From: Xiphias gladius
Taxonomy: Eukaryota > Chordata > Actinopteri > Istiophoriformes > Xiphiidae
DNA: 64,000 bases
Direction: 5' to 3'
Assembly: GCF_016859285.1 (NCBI RefSeq)
Contig: NC_053422.1
Location: 14,975,501-15,039,500, forward strand
Shown here piece after piece: positions 49,823-60,795 of this stretch. Each line of letters opens with the position of its first letter. The first letter of the stretch is position 1. A model generated the notes under the pieces. It had not been told where the DNA came from and made no database searches. It saw nothing but the letters and a program-made list of their open reading frames with translations. The translations under genes were made by a program, and so were the position numbers.

Positions 49823-51301
49823 ATGTCTCAAAGGAAGATGCTGCAATTCTCCACGGGAGCTCTGCTTCTTCTTCTACCCTGGTTTGGTGGCCTGGTCCTT
49901 GGAGAGGTCAGCAGTGACTTTTCACAGTGCCTCGATTTCTTTTATAACAAAACTCCACCGCAGGGCATCACCGACGTGGGATACCAACCGATATGCCAGC
50001 GCTACAGAAACCAGTACCGCTTTGCCAGCCTGTACCACCGTCAGCATCGTGAACCGCTGTACTCTGCGTACATACTCAGCCCTGCAGATGGCAAACGGCC
50101 CAATGTCTCTTGGATGTATGAACCACAGGTAAGTAGAACAATGCAATACAATGTTCAAGAGCAAGCTTTTCCTTTAAAGACTAACTGTATTCTATTGAGC
50201 GTTACTGTATCTGATATGATGTGTTTAGCTATGTTAGGATTACATGTTTGTGATTAGACAGATTTTTAGGAAAAACTAGTGTTGTGGCAGGGCTCTTCCT
50301 TGGTTAAGACAGAGCAGCGCTTCCTTCAGCTCAGGGAATTTAGAGATTTTTTACAAAGTATTGTTGTCAAAGTGTAGAGTTAAGTGTGTCTAAATAGGCT
50401 AAATAGATTTAGAAATTTAACATGAGAAGATTGTCGCTAGACGTTTCTGTTTCTAGACGTGTCATTGTGTACAGCGTGTTATTACTGTAAATAAGGTTTT
50501 TGCCATTTTCAAGCAGAGGAATAGGAACCCTATTCCAAACTAAATACAAAAATGCTGTCACACACGTTATCTTTTCCCTGGTGAGGTAATAAAGAAAGGA
50601 AAGTTGCACAGACTCACTCCCACAGGGCTATTCAGCAAAACACTATTTTTTAGCTTCTAAACAGTGACATTTCCTTCTCTCTCCGTGTTTTTCAGTTGGC
50701 ATTTTCCCGTGCCAGCCCAGAGATGAAACCTTTCCATACCCCCCTGGACCAGAATGTGATTGAGAGCCAGGCGATGCTTCGGGACTACAGGAACTCCAAC
50801 TTCACCAAAGGGCATCTCAATCCCAGCATGCACCAGAAGACAATAGAAGACCGTGAGGCCACCTTCACCCTGACTAATATTGTCCCTCAGCGGGCAGGCT
50901 CCAATTCTGGCCCCTGGAACCGTCTGGAGAATGAGATGTTGAGAAAATTCAATGCCTTCTGTGAAGGGCCGATGTATGTGATCACCGGGGCCATGTCTTA
51001 TGAATCTGGAGATCACTGGATTAATAACAGGGTGTCTATTCCTGAGTACATGTGGTCTGCCTACTGCTGCCCATCCTACAAACCTAACCTTCCTGAGTCT
51101 GCGCGGCCATTTTTCCCCACATATGCTGCAGTGGGAAGAAATGACCCCAACAGCGGAGAGGAGATTGTGCCAGTTGATGTCAAGGCGAGGGCCTCAGTGC
51201 GAGGCTATGATGTGAGGCGGATGACTTTGGAGACTCTGGAGGGCATCCTGAGACAAAGGCTGGCCATGCCCGTCAGTCTGTTTCGTGGGCAGTGTCAGTA
51301 A
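49823..51301 (+). CDS. endod1: Endonuclease domain-containing 1-like secreted protein, 2 exons, 303 aa
   Basis: Exons are 49823-50128 and 50696-51301, joined in phase 0. Residues 1-27 form a signal peptide (MSQRKMLQF then a Leu-rich core ending GLVLG). The rest is a DNA/RNA non-specific nuclease domain of the ENDOD1 type. It has the conserved IPEYMWSAYCC and GYQPICQRY segments, the His-containing NFTKGHLNPS motif (His142), TFTLTNIVPQ (Asn163) and WNRLENEM (Glu180). The family motif is usually DRGH; here the Asp-Arg pair is Thr-Lys, so catalysis may be altered while the His, Asn and Glu remain. The protein is expected to be secreted or lysosomal. It belongs to a fish-expanded group of endod1-like genes and is the intact member of a local cluster with two decayed relatives downstream. 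Confidence 0.9.
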
Positions 51302-51748
51302 CAAAGGGGCAATGCTTTAGTTCCTTGTTAAAATTAAATTCAGTAGTCACCAAATACAGCACATCTCCTCAGTGTCTCGTCAGAATCAAGAAGTTAAGAA
51401 GATTCAATTCCCTCCCTTCCTGTCTCTTTAATTACTGAATGAGATGAGAGTTTGATTAACCAGGAGACGATGATTATTTCATCATGTTTGAAATGAATTT
51501 TTCAGATGATTAGGATTTTGTAAAAATTCAGATATATTTCTCTCTTGTCACTGTCATCTTGTAAAATGTTCAATAACTAACTCCATGATTATACTAATAA
51601 AACAAAACTGGGGGGAAAAAACATGCTATTAGTTTAAACATGAATGTATACATGAGTGGTTATTCAACATCACAAATAAGTACTAACTCCAAATAAAATG
51701 GTTGCACATTTCACATTTTGGACTCATACACATTTTGTGCACATACTC
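51302..51748. other. 3' UTR of the endod1-like gene
   Basis: Contains a segment (51340-51375, CAGTAGTCACCAAATACAGC) that recurs at 56261-56285, and AATAAAAC near 51597. It is useful for tracing the downstream duplicate. Confidence 0.6.
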
Positions 51749-51799
51749 TCTCAAGCAGAAGGCAAACGGCACAATGCCACCTGGATGCATGAACCACAA
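51749..51799 (+). pseudogene. endod1-like relic: end of exon 1
   Basis: The bases encode AEGKRHNATWMHEPQ, aligning with ADGKRPNVSWMYEPQ at the end of the intact exon 1. The first 85 or so codons are missing, and the splice donor that follows in the intact gene is lost (CACAAAAATAC). It pairs with the exon 2 relic at 52799-52905 as one dead tandem copy. Confidence 0.8.
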
Positions 51800-52798
51800 A
51801 AATACTGTTTGACATGCAACATCAGCCATGAACTTTTAGGATTAACTGTGGTGTGTTGAGTGTGACTTGTTTTTTTTAATTTTTATTAATTTTTACCTTG
51901 GTAACAACTACCCTTCCTAGCATGACCACATTGACCCAGTAGGGGGCCCTGAGACCCATCTATCTGCATTGTGTACAGTTTTTCTGTGCTGGACAACTTC
52001 CTGACCTGTGTGGTCATTTTGATTAAACACAAATGATTTTAGGAAAATGTAACATACAGTATAAGCACAAAACTGTACAAGATTAAGGTTCTGAAACTCG
52101 ATTTTGACAGAGGAACCCTTTTCTACATAGGGAGGGGCCTCACGCAGGACCCAGTGAAATCAACAAATGTTTAAACCTACACTGTATGTTGTAAATACAG
52201 TTACAATATCCCCATTGCATCCAGCACAATAACATGGGATCAAATTCAAACACAAGACATACATAGGATAAACTACAACAACTGACCATTAAGACAAACA
52301 AACAAAAAACAAAAAAAACAACAAAAAACTAAATCTTAAATAATTTGAATATCCAAGCTGCAAAGAAAGTTAAGGAACACTTTAACCTTGAAGAATAATT
52401 TCTTTATTTTCTAACTTAAAATATTTTTTAGAAAAAGATTGACAGTTGTGTTTCATTGCAGTGACTTTTCCATGTTGCTAGATATGTGTGGGTGATTACA
52501 GTAAATTACATTTTTGAATATGGTTAACATGATTGTTTCAAACCAATTATATTTTTAGATAAAGAAAATAGACTTAAACTGCCTTTAAATTCCAGCCACG
52601 CAACAGCAGCATGCATTTTATCAGTTCATTTTCTTACTGGACAGACGCGTTTGCATTATACTGTGAGATTATAGCGAAATAACGGCTGGCCGGATAGGGA
52701 CAAATGTAGAGCAGAGCACTTTGGTTGAGTTAGAGATACTACAGCTGAGCACCACTTTGAGGCTCACTGCATATAAATTCACTTTTGTTTTTCTAACA

Positions 52799-52905
52799 AG
52801 GTGTTAGTCTATAATGTGAAGCAGATGTCTTTCGAGACACTGGAAACTATTGTGTCACTGAGGCTGGCCTTAAAAATAAGTCTGTTTCATGAGCAGTGTC
52901 AGTAA
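52799..52905 (+). pseudogene. endod1-like relic: end of exon 2
   Basis: The frame KVLVYNVKQMSFETLETIV...LFHEQCQ-stop aligns with VRGYDVRRMTLETLEGIL...LFRGQCQ-stop of the intact gene. Only the last 35 codons and the stop remain; the nuclease core is gone. A LINE begins 16 bases after the stop. Confidence 0.85.
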
Positions 52906-52920
52906 GAAAGATGAAAGAGT

Positions 52921-53825
52921 TTGTCCATCGATCCATCCATTTTCTACCACTAATCCAGAGTTGGGTTGCAGTGGCAGCAGGTTAAGCAAGGTAGTCCAGA
53001 CGTCCCTCTCCCCAGCAACAAAAAACAAAACAAAAAAAACCATGACTATCACTCTGGTTTCATAAGGAATAGATGGCTTGTTGTAACAGCCCCTGTAACC
53101 CATACTCCCTCAGTACCCCCCTAAAGACCCCCTGAGGAACACGGTTGTAAGCCTTCTCCAAGTCCACAAAACACATGTAGACTGGATGAGCAAACTCCCA
53201 CGACCTTGCCTTGCAAGGGTAAAGAGTTGGTCCATTGTTCCACAGCCAAGCCAAGTTCTGCATTGCTCCTCCTGGATCCGGCGTCTGACAATCGCTCGGA
53301 GCCTCCTTTCCAGCACCCTGGCATAAGTGTTCCCAGGTAAGACGAGCAGTGTAATACGCCGATAACTGTAGCACACCCTGCGGTCCCCCTTTTAGATATG
53401 GGAACCCCCACCCTGGTCTGCCAGTCCACAGGCACTTTCCCCAACTTCCGTGCAACATTGCAGCGTTGTGCCAGCCGAGAAAGCCCAACAACGTCCAGAG
53501 CCTTTAGCATCTCAAGCTGAATCTCATCAACACCTGGCGTCTTGCCACTGAGGAACTTCCTGACTACCTTCGAGACCTCTGCTAGAGATATGAGTGAGGC
53601 TTTCCCAGAGTCTTCAAACTCTGTCTCCTCCTCAGGGTACACGTTGGCCGGGTTCAGGAGTTCTTCAAAGAGTTCATTTGAGCTGTTGTTTGATGCATAA
53701 GCACAAACAACAGTCAGAGCCTTCCCCCCAGCAACTTGCATTTGCACTTAGGCGACCATCTCCTTCTCCGGGGAGAACTCCAACACAGCGGCGCTCAGCC
53801 TGGGTCCCGATAGCTTCATGATCGT
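52921..53825 (-). mobile_element. 5'-truncated, internally deleted LINE (non-LTR retrotransposon)
   Basis: The 3' tail is the ATCCATCGATCCATCCATTT end at 52924, seen in reverse orientation. Upstream on the minus strand are reverse transcriptase segments (GKTPGVDEIQLEMLKALDVV, then MCFVDLEKAYNRVPQGV) interrupted by frame changes. Beyond them is a fragment of the endonuclease part (VAGGKALTVVCAYASNNSS). The endonuclease fragment is fused almost directly to the RT start, so the middle is deleted. The element is dead. The RT words match a very common teleost LINE; the clade was not fixed. Confidence 0.8.
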
Positions 53826-54718
53826 TCATGACCAAGATCACTGACACCTGACACTGAACTACATGGGTGTGTGTGTGACACTTCTAATTAATTTAGATTC
53901 AATTTTTTATTTCCTGGTTTGATCTGACATCTAGTGTGCATGAGCCAACTTTTTAAACTAACGTTATCAGGTCAGCTAGTAGCCTAAAGTTTTGTTTTAT
54001 GGAAGCTGTGGTAAATTAGCTGTCAGTAGCTGTATAAGCTACTCTCTCTTCTCTTTCTCAAGCTGCTGTTCATCCTGCCTGCTCCTTTTTTATTTTGCAC
54101 CATATAACACCACTGCACACACAGTATCACTCAAATCGGTTCATTGCTTTACTTTGCTGATGTTATTGATTTCTACACCATATTGTTGCTTTTAGTTTAT
54201 GTTAAATGACTGTTTAGGTTTATCTATTTGTAGACTCCCTTCTTGTCACCTTCACTGAGCAAATTAATAAAAAAATTAATAAAAACAAAATACAGAAGTG
54301 AAAAATGGAGCTGTGACTTGCCCCTCGGTCATGTGGGTGATTTGTGGGGTGATACTGATGCTGTCCCACTTACATACTGATGCTGTTCTTTTATTATACA
54401 TCTAAAACACAGTGAAATGACTTGAGATGGAGGCTTAACACAGTTTGACTCTGTTGAATATTCAAGATAGGAAGGGGAAGAGAGGAGCCCCCAGGGGCTG
54501 AACGAAGAGTATTTGACCTGAGAGCCGCCTGAGTTAGAGTGTTTATCAGCCGAGAAATACGCTCTGGTGCTCAGCGTGGAGGAAAAAACACCTCGCTAAG
54601 ACTATTTGGAAGTGACTTATCTGAGAGGATATTTTGACCAAACTGTGTACGCTGTTTAATAGGCATCTCTTCCTCCATCACAGGTACATACGGTCAGCTC
54701 CCTGCTCTGTTGTGCAGG

Positions 54719-55024
54719 ATGTCTCAAAGGAAAACTCTGCAATTCTCTGTAGGAGCTCTGCTTCTTCTCCTTCCCTGGTTTGGTGGCCTGGTCCTTGGAG
54801 AGGTCAGCAGTGTCTTTTCACAGTGCCTCCATTTCTTTTTTAAGAGAACTCCACCGCACGGCATCACCGACGTGGGATATCAGCCAATATGCCAGCGCTA
54901 CCAAAACCAGTACCGCTTTGCCACCCTGTACCATTGTTCGTATCGTTCAGCACTGTACTCTGCCTACACAGTCGGTTCTGTACAAGGCAAACGGCCCGAA
55001 GGAAATTTGATGTATGAACCACAG
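54719..55024 (+). pseudogene. endod1-like copy 3: intact exon 1 without exon 2
   Basis: Exon 1 is the same length (306 bp, 102 codons) as in the intact gene, with an open frame, signal peptide (MSQRKTLQFSVGALLLLLPW) and GYQPICQRY segment. Its donor AG|GTAGGA is still plausible. No exon encoding the KGHL nuclease core follows. Instead the next 1.2 kb is AT-rich with a (TA)n tract and the perfect palindrome. Sequence like the 3' UTR of the intact gene reappears at 56261-56460, so exon 2 was deleted or replaced. Read-through would give a 124-residue secreted fragment. It is most simply a pseudogene. Confidence 0.75.
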
Positions 55025-55431
55025 GTAGGATGTGGGCAGAGTTGCCAAAAATTTCTCTCAGTTAAAAGTATTGTCATTATACAGTTCTAAGTAGCCTTTT
55101 CAATTAGAAGTCAAAGTCACAAAAAAGCCACTAGAGTGCTATGTGAAAAACAGAAAAAAAACAACAACACACCTCTGTCTTGTTTACTCTACTTTTAATC
55201 ATATCTGACTATATGATCAAAATTTGTCATCATAACTAATTTACAGTCAATTTTATATGGAACGTCACATTATAATTTCTGGATTAAATATTTCAATTAT
55301 AATTATAGTTATCTCGTGTGTGATCACAAAACATTATACTTTATTGAGTACACCAATGAGGGCTTGTAATCTAATATAATGTTGCTCTGGAAAATAAATC
55401 AGCAAATCAGATATGTATAAACCATGTAACT

Positions 55432-55432
55432 A

Positions 55433-55527
<95 letters not shown>

Positions 55528-55529
55528 TT
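55432..55529. repeat. (TA)n microsatellite with T run
   Basis: About 78 bases of nearly pure TA, with three TACATA interruptions, followed by about 19 T. It lies inside the region that replaced exon 2 of endod1-like copy 3. Confidence 0.95.
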
Positions 55530-56025
55530 AAAGTGAATAAAAAGAGTTTTAATATGTTACAGTGTACTAATACCCTGAGATAATCCCAGAAACAATTGTG
55601 TACCCCCAAACAAATCAACTCTTAAATGTGATCTGGATTCAAGTAAACACTTCTTTGTGTAGACAGATGACTGATATCTATGGGCACACAGAGGTGTCCA
55701 AATCAGTCTATAATCTTATTGAAAATAGGCTTACATTTAAATAACACAGTTCCCTCTGCAAGATGGAGTCCAACTACTGAGACCCATTTATTCAGCGGAA
55801 TAAAGAAAATAAGTGACCTGTCATCTCGCAACAGTGAGTTTAACACCTTTGTAGCCCATATAATCATAACATAATCTTAAAAATACTGTATATATTATGG
55901 ACAATAGCAGAAAATGTAAATGTGTCTTATGCAAATAAGTTAGGACAAGAGAACACAAGGCATTTAAAAAAGGCTAATATCAAATGACCGATTCAGCCTA
56001 ATTAGGATACAATTAGATAATGTTT

Positions 56026-56123
56026 CATTAAAAATCATCAATTAAATACAAAATTTACATAAAAGTACATACATATGTATGTACTTTTATGTAAATTTTG
56101 TATTTAATTGATGATTTTTAATG
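56026..56123. repeat. Perfect 98-bp palindrome, no loop
   Basis: The 49-base left arm (56026-56074) and right arm (56075-56123) are exact reverse complements, centred between 56074 and 56075 on ACATATGT. Flanks diverge immediately outside. It could be a palindromic MITE, a fold-back duplication or an assembly fold-back. There is no coding content. Confidence 0.95.
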
Positions 56124-56260
56124 GAGGAGGAGTTGGAGTCTATCATTTGGACAAAACTGGAGATAAAAATCAGTCTGTTTTGATGGGCATTACCAGAAGT
56201 CAGTTGTTAACTTACCTGCACACAGATCATTTATCTTAGCCAGGGCTCTAATGGCTGTCC

Positions 56261-56460
56261 AGTAGTCACCAAGTACAGCACACCCCCACCCTAGTGTCTT
56301 GTCAAACTCCCCCACTGCTGAATTTCTGGATAAACGTTGAAATAAAATATTGTCGAGTCTCATGATGACTGGAGTTTGATGTGTCTGATGAGTATGAACT
56401 TGAAATTCTGATCAATGTCATCTTGTAACATGTTCACTAACCCCATGTTTCTCCTATAAA
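56261..56460 (+). pseudogene. endod1-like copy 3: residual 3' UTR
   Basis: CCAGTAGTCACCAAGTACAG and TGTCATCTTGTAACATGTTC correspond to CAGTAGTCACCAAATACAGC (51340) and TGTCATCTTGTAAAATGTTC (51550) downstream of the intact gene, in the same order. This anchors the right edge of the third duplicate. Confidence 0.65.
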
Positions 56461-57018
56461 TCAAGACTGAAATGTGTGAGGAGCCTTCTGGTGAATTGAA
56501 ATATTTATTTCTTAATGATATGATCGAAACACAAACATACAAAACACCAAGTGGTCAGTTATATTGTCAGAGAAACACAAGGACTTAGCACAGATGTAAC
56601 ATGAGTGAATTAGTGATAAAAAGATAAAAAATTTATTCATTCAATTAATTCATCATCATAAATAAGTACAAGCTTTTTACATACAAATGAGAACACCTCC
56701 AATTAAAATGGCTGGACATCTGAGATTAGTTTTATTTCTCCTCCTACAGAGACACACCGAACACAATTGTCTTCCTCTCAACTTTAACCATTTGCCTTCT
56801 TTATTTACTCAACAAAAATCATCCACACACGTATCTGCTTCTTTACCTTCAAGTCAATTTAACATCTCATCCTCTCCGAGTAAGAAAGGCATTTCCAAAT
56901 CACTGAGAATAAAATTAGCATGTAGCAGTCACATTCATCACCAAAATTCTACCACATTCAATAAAAAAAAACAGCTCTCTCTTCTTTCCAGTTCTGTCAG
57001 AGATTTGAAGGAGAGGCT

Positions 57019-60000
57019 CTAAAAACACTGGTGGTTTTTCAGTTGCTCCACATCACTAAAGCCTCTTCCACAGTTGGAGCACTGGAGTGTTGCCTTTTCA
57101 CTGTTGTGTATGAGTTGGTGTCTCTTTAAATATTCCACGCGACTGAAGCGTTTTCCACACGCTTCACACCCGTATGGACGCTCACCTGTGTGGATCCGCT
57201 GGTGCCGTTCCAAGTTGCCGAGACGACTGAAGCTGCGTCCACACTGCGGGCACCGATGCGGCCTCTCGCCGGTGTGCACTAGATGATGCCGTTCCAGCGA
57301 GCGCGAGTGTGTGAAGCGCTTCCCGCAGATCTCGCAGCAGTGCGGCCGCTCTGCGGCGCAGGCACACTCATGGTTCTTAAGAGCCCAGGCGTGGCTGAAC
57401 GTGTTGCCACAGTGGGCACAAGGGAAAAGACTGTCCTCTGCTCCGCTGCTCTGTAAATGGGCGCCTCCTAGTGGACATGGGTGCTCCTCCAGCTCAGCCT
57501 CTGAGGTGAATCCTCCTCCACACTGTGGGCAGAAATGGAGCAAGTCCCCGCCACCCTCCTCTTCCCCTCCGCTTTCCCCGACACTCCCAGGAGCAGACAA
57601 GTGGGGCAGGTGGTCGGACTCTCCCTGCTCCACCACATCCTCTCCAGTCATAAGTGTGCCCGACTCGCCCTCTCTCAACTTCTTTGACCAGCCTAACCTC
57701 AGCTCCGCCACCCCAACTACTCCAGCCCTCTCACTGTCCTTCACCCTGCCTTGCCCTATATGGTCCTCTCTCTGCAGGGTGGGCGGCTGAGGCTCCAGCT
57801 CTCCGTCCTGCTCCATACCATCAAGACCTATGTACTTGGGGGCCAAGCTGATATCGCTGCCTCGCACCACCTCTGAGTCACGGCTGACAGGCTGGGTAGC
57901 CTTCATGGCAGCCTGCTCGCGGCCTCTCTCAGCCCTCAGTGCAGACTCCAGACCCCTCAGCTCATCCATGGTCATGCCACCCTCTGATGGCTCTGCTGAG
58001 CCCACCTCCCAGTCCTCCTCTCTCTCTCCTGAATGAAGCATCGGGGGACGATCTGACAGTTCTCCTGAGCAACGACAGAGGGAGGAGGAGGAGAGAAGTG
58101 AATGACAGAGAGCTGGCATGAACAATCACCTCTAATCAACAATCCACCTTCTATTAAAGTATTGGTCTCTGAACATTTCACTAACTTCCCCTCCCTCAAT
58201 CAGTGTGTCCTGGGGTCATTACCTTCGCTCTGGGCTCTGGAGCCAGTGTGGAGGTTCTGGTTGGGCGAGTCCATCTTCAAAGCCTCCTTGATTAGCCGGA
58301 GAGAGGCGGGTTGATAGCCCTCTGTTTGAGCAAACTGCACAAAGAAACACAGAGATTTATAGGACAAACAACTGAAACCAGGCAGAATATGCTGTTTATT
58401 GTTAAATTTATAGATGCTTTTTTTCAAAATGGCTTGTTAACTTAAATGCAACACTCCATATGTCAGAACCCTACCAATTCCTACGTTTACAAAGCACCTG
58501 GTATTAAAGCAATATGATTGGTTATATTTCTTTAAAGCTGTTTTAGTAGCTATCAAAGCACCTTGAAAGACTTCGCGGGGAAGCTAATAAAACATTCTGC
58601 ATGCTCTGAATATTCAAATACAGAAGAGAAGTGATGTGTGGATCTGTGCCCTGCCACTTGGTCATGTGGTGGAATAGCAAACAGCTTCTCACCTCTATCA
58701 GTAGTGTTTCTACCTAAAACCTCACTGCACTTGAGATGTGGAGAGCCTACTCAACGGGCCCCTCTGAAAGCTAAATATCAAATCAATAGCTTTGCCTTTA
58801 TCCACTACATCTCTGCAGTGATTTGATGGCTGAAGAACAGTAGCAAAACTCTCTCTGTCTGCCTGTATTATCGCTCTCTTTTCTTGTCTATGTTGTTTCT
58901 CATTCTACATGAAGCTGCTGAGCAGTGCAGCGATGATGTGCCACTTTCGCCTCCTACTCCTCCTCCTCTGAGAAAGCCCGTCTCCCTCACCTCCTCTTTG
59001 ATGTTGGCCGTCTCCTCCCCCTCACCGCTGAGGCTGCCCTCCCCTTCCTCGTCCTCCACCATCCCTCCCTCATCCTCTTCATCCCCGGGGAACTGGATGA
59101 GGTACATCTCCCTGGCCTCCTTTCCCCCTGTTCCTCCTGCTCCTGCTACCATCCCCACAGCTCCTCCACTTCCTCCTCCTCCCCCACCACCACCACCACC
59201 GCCACTGCCGCTGCCACCACTGCCACCTCCTCCTTCCTCCCACACACCTCCAGGCCAGCCTTTGCCATAGGCTGCTGCCTTCTTTGACTTGCCTCCTGTG
59301 GAGAAGAGAGGAAGATGAAGGAAGGGTGGGAGGGAGGTTGAGAGACGAAGAAAAAGTGAGGAGGGGGAGAAAGAGAGAGGAAGGGCACAGGGAGACAGGA
59401 AGGAGAGAGAATGAAATATGAGGGGGAGAGAGATAAGTGGGAAGAGACGATTGGAAGGGCGGGAGAGAGAGATGAAGGAGAGAAGAGGGTGGAGAAGTGG
59501 GAGATGATGAGGAGGAGGGGGTTTGAGAGGCAGAGGAGGACATGAGTAGAGGGGGAGTTGGGGGGAAGGGAGAGGGGAAAGGGAGCGGGGGGAGGAGAAG
59601 TGAGCGTGATGAATGAGTGAGGAGAGAGGGGGCATAGAAGGACAAACAAGAAAGAGGAAAGGAGAGAAAAACACGTGTCAGGGAAGAGAGGAGTGAGAGA
59701 CAGAGAAGAGAAGAAGAAGTGGAGTTGGCGGGGGCCGGAGGAGGAGGAGAGGGAAGAGGTGGTGGGATGAAGAGGTGAAACGAGGAGAGAGAGAGAGAGA
59801 GCGACCGAGACAGGAGAAGTGGAAGTGGAGGAGGTAGTGTGTAATTATGGTGGTAGCAGAGAGGAGCGGAAGAGGAGTGGAGTGGAGGAGGTGGGGGAGG
59901 GAGGAGGGAGGGCGGGGGAGAGTGTGTGTGCAACGTGATGAAGGAGAGAACAGAGCAGGAGGAGGAGGGGCGGGGAGTGAGGAAAGGAGGAGAGGGCGTG

Positions 60001-60795
60001 AAGGAGAGAGGAGTGGGAAGGGGAGGAGGAGAGAGTTGGAGAGGGACAGAGAGGAGTGAGGAGATGGGGGAAGGGAGAGGAGCAAGGCAGGAAGGGAGGG
60101 AGGGAAAGAGTGTGCAAAAGCAGAGAGGAGTGGGAGGGACAGAATGCAGAGAGAGACAGAGAGAGGAGAGGGGGAGGTGAAGGACAGAGGGAGAGATCAT
60201 GAAGAGGAGGCGGAGGAGGGAGGGAGGAAGAGAGGAAAGGAGGGAGGGAGAGATCAGCTCTTGCCAGATGGTTTCCAACAAAACAAGTGCGTCTTCACAT
60301 AAGCCCTGACTGCACAGCAAGAACCCAGTTTCTCACATTTAAAAAAACACAATCATACTGAAACATGTAGGATGTTTTAGCGAGGTGTCATTTAACGATA
60401 ATGGTAGCTTCATACATGGCACAATCTAAAGGTGATGTACGCCTCCTTGTTTGGGAGGAAAATCCATCCTCAAGCGACTAGAAATACTTACGGGCCACCT
60501 CAACTTTTCGCTTCTGCCGCCCTCCGGCTCCTTCCTCCGCCGCAGCCAGCCCGGCGTTGCGGCGGTTGGCGGCCCAGCCCATGCCGTACTTGCGCTCGGT
60601 TCTCAGCTTGTTCTCGGTGAGCCTCAGCCGCAGTTTGAGAGCCTCGTTCTCCTTCCTGTTGAGGGACAGCTCCACCAGGTAGTCGTTCACCGTCTCCTGG
60701 AAAAGTTTGGTGATCTCACAGACGGAGGCTCGGATTAGACTATCCATGACAGCCGTCAAATGCGTCTCAAATGTGGTCACCGACTCCTCCATCAT
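57019..60795 (-). CDS. Zinc-finger protein with N-terminal coiled coil, 4 coding exons, 588 aa
   Basis: Exons in transcript order are 60492-60795, 58991-59295, 58223-58334 and 57019-58064, all in phase. Residues 1-100 hold a helix-rich domain ([20 protein letters not shown], then [17 protein letters not shown]) typical of a teleost zinc-finger group. Exon 2 encodes a Gly/Ser-rich run and an acidic segment ending NIKEE. Exon 4 has six fingers at about 419-437, 454-474, 483-504, 511-532, 539-560 and 569-587. Fingers 3-5 are classic C2H2 joined by TGERPH/Y linkers. Fingers 1, 2 and 6 end His-x-Cys. It is probably a nuclear DNA-binding regulator. AATAAA reads from 56632-56637. The frame remains open past the exon 2 donor (GAG|GTGAGG at 58990), but the spliced form preserves phase. 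The orthologue was not recognised. Confidence 0.85.
59300..60254 (+). repeat. Polypurine (GA/GGA-rich) tract in intron 1 of the zinc-finger gene
   Basis: Almost the whole intron is purine on the plus strand (GAGAGG, GGGAGG and GGAGGA words) with few pyrimidine breaks, so the transcript is polypyrimidine. The long open frames seen on both strands (one of 413 codons made mostly of Ser, Pro and Leu) follow from this composition and are not genes. Confidence 0.9.

Noticed and set aside
56687-57022. 111-codon plus-strand ORF below the zinc-finger stop
   Set aside because: It lies in the likely 3' UTR of the minus-strand zinc-finger gene and has no recognisable protein features.
59079-60320. Minus-strand 413-codon ORF and overlapping long ORFs
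   Set aside because: They are made almost wholly of Ser, Pro and Leu (or Glu, Arg and Gly on the other strand), caused by the polypurine intron. They cross a clear acceptor at 59295.
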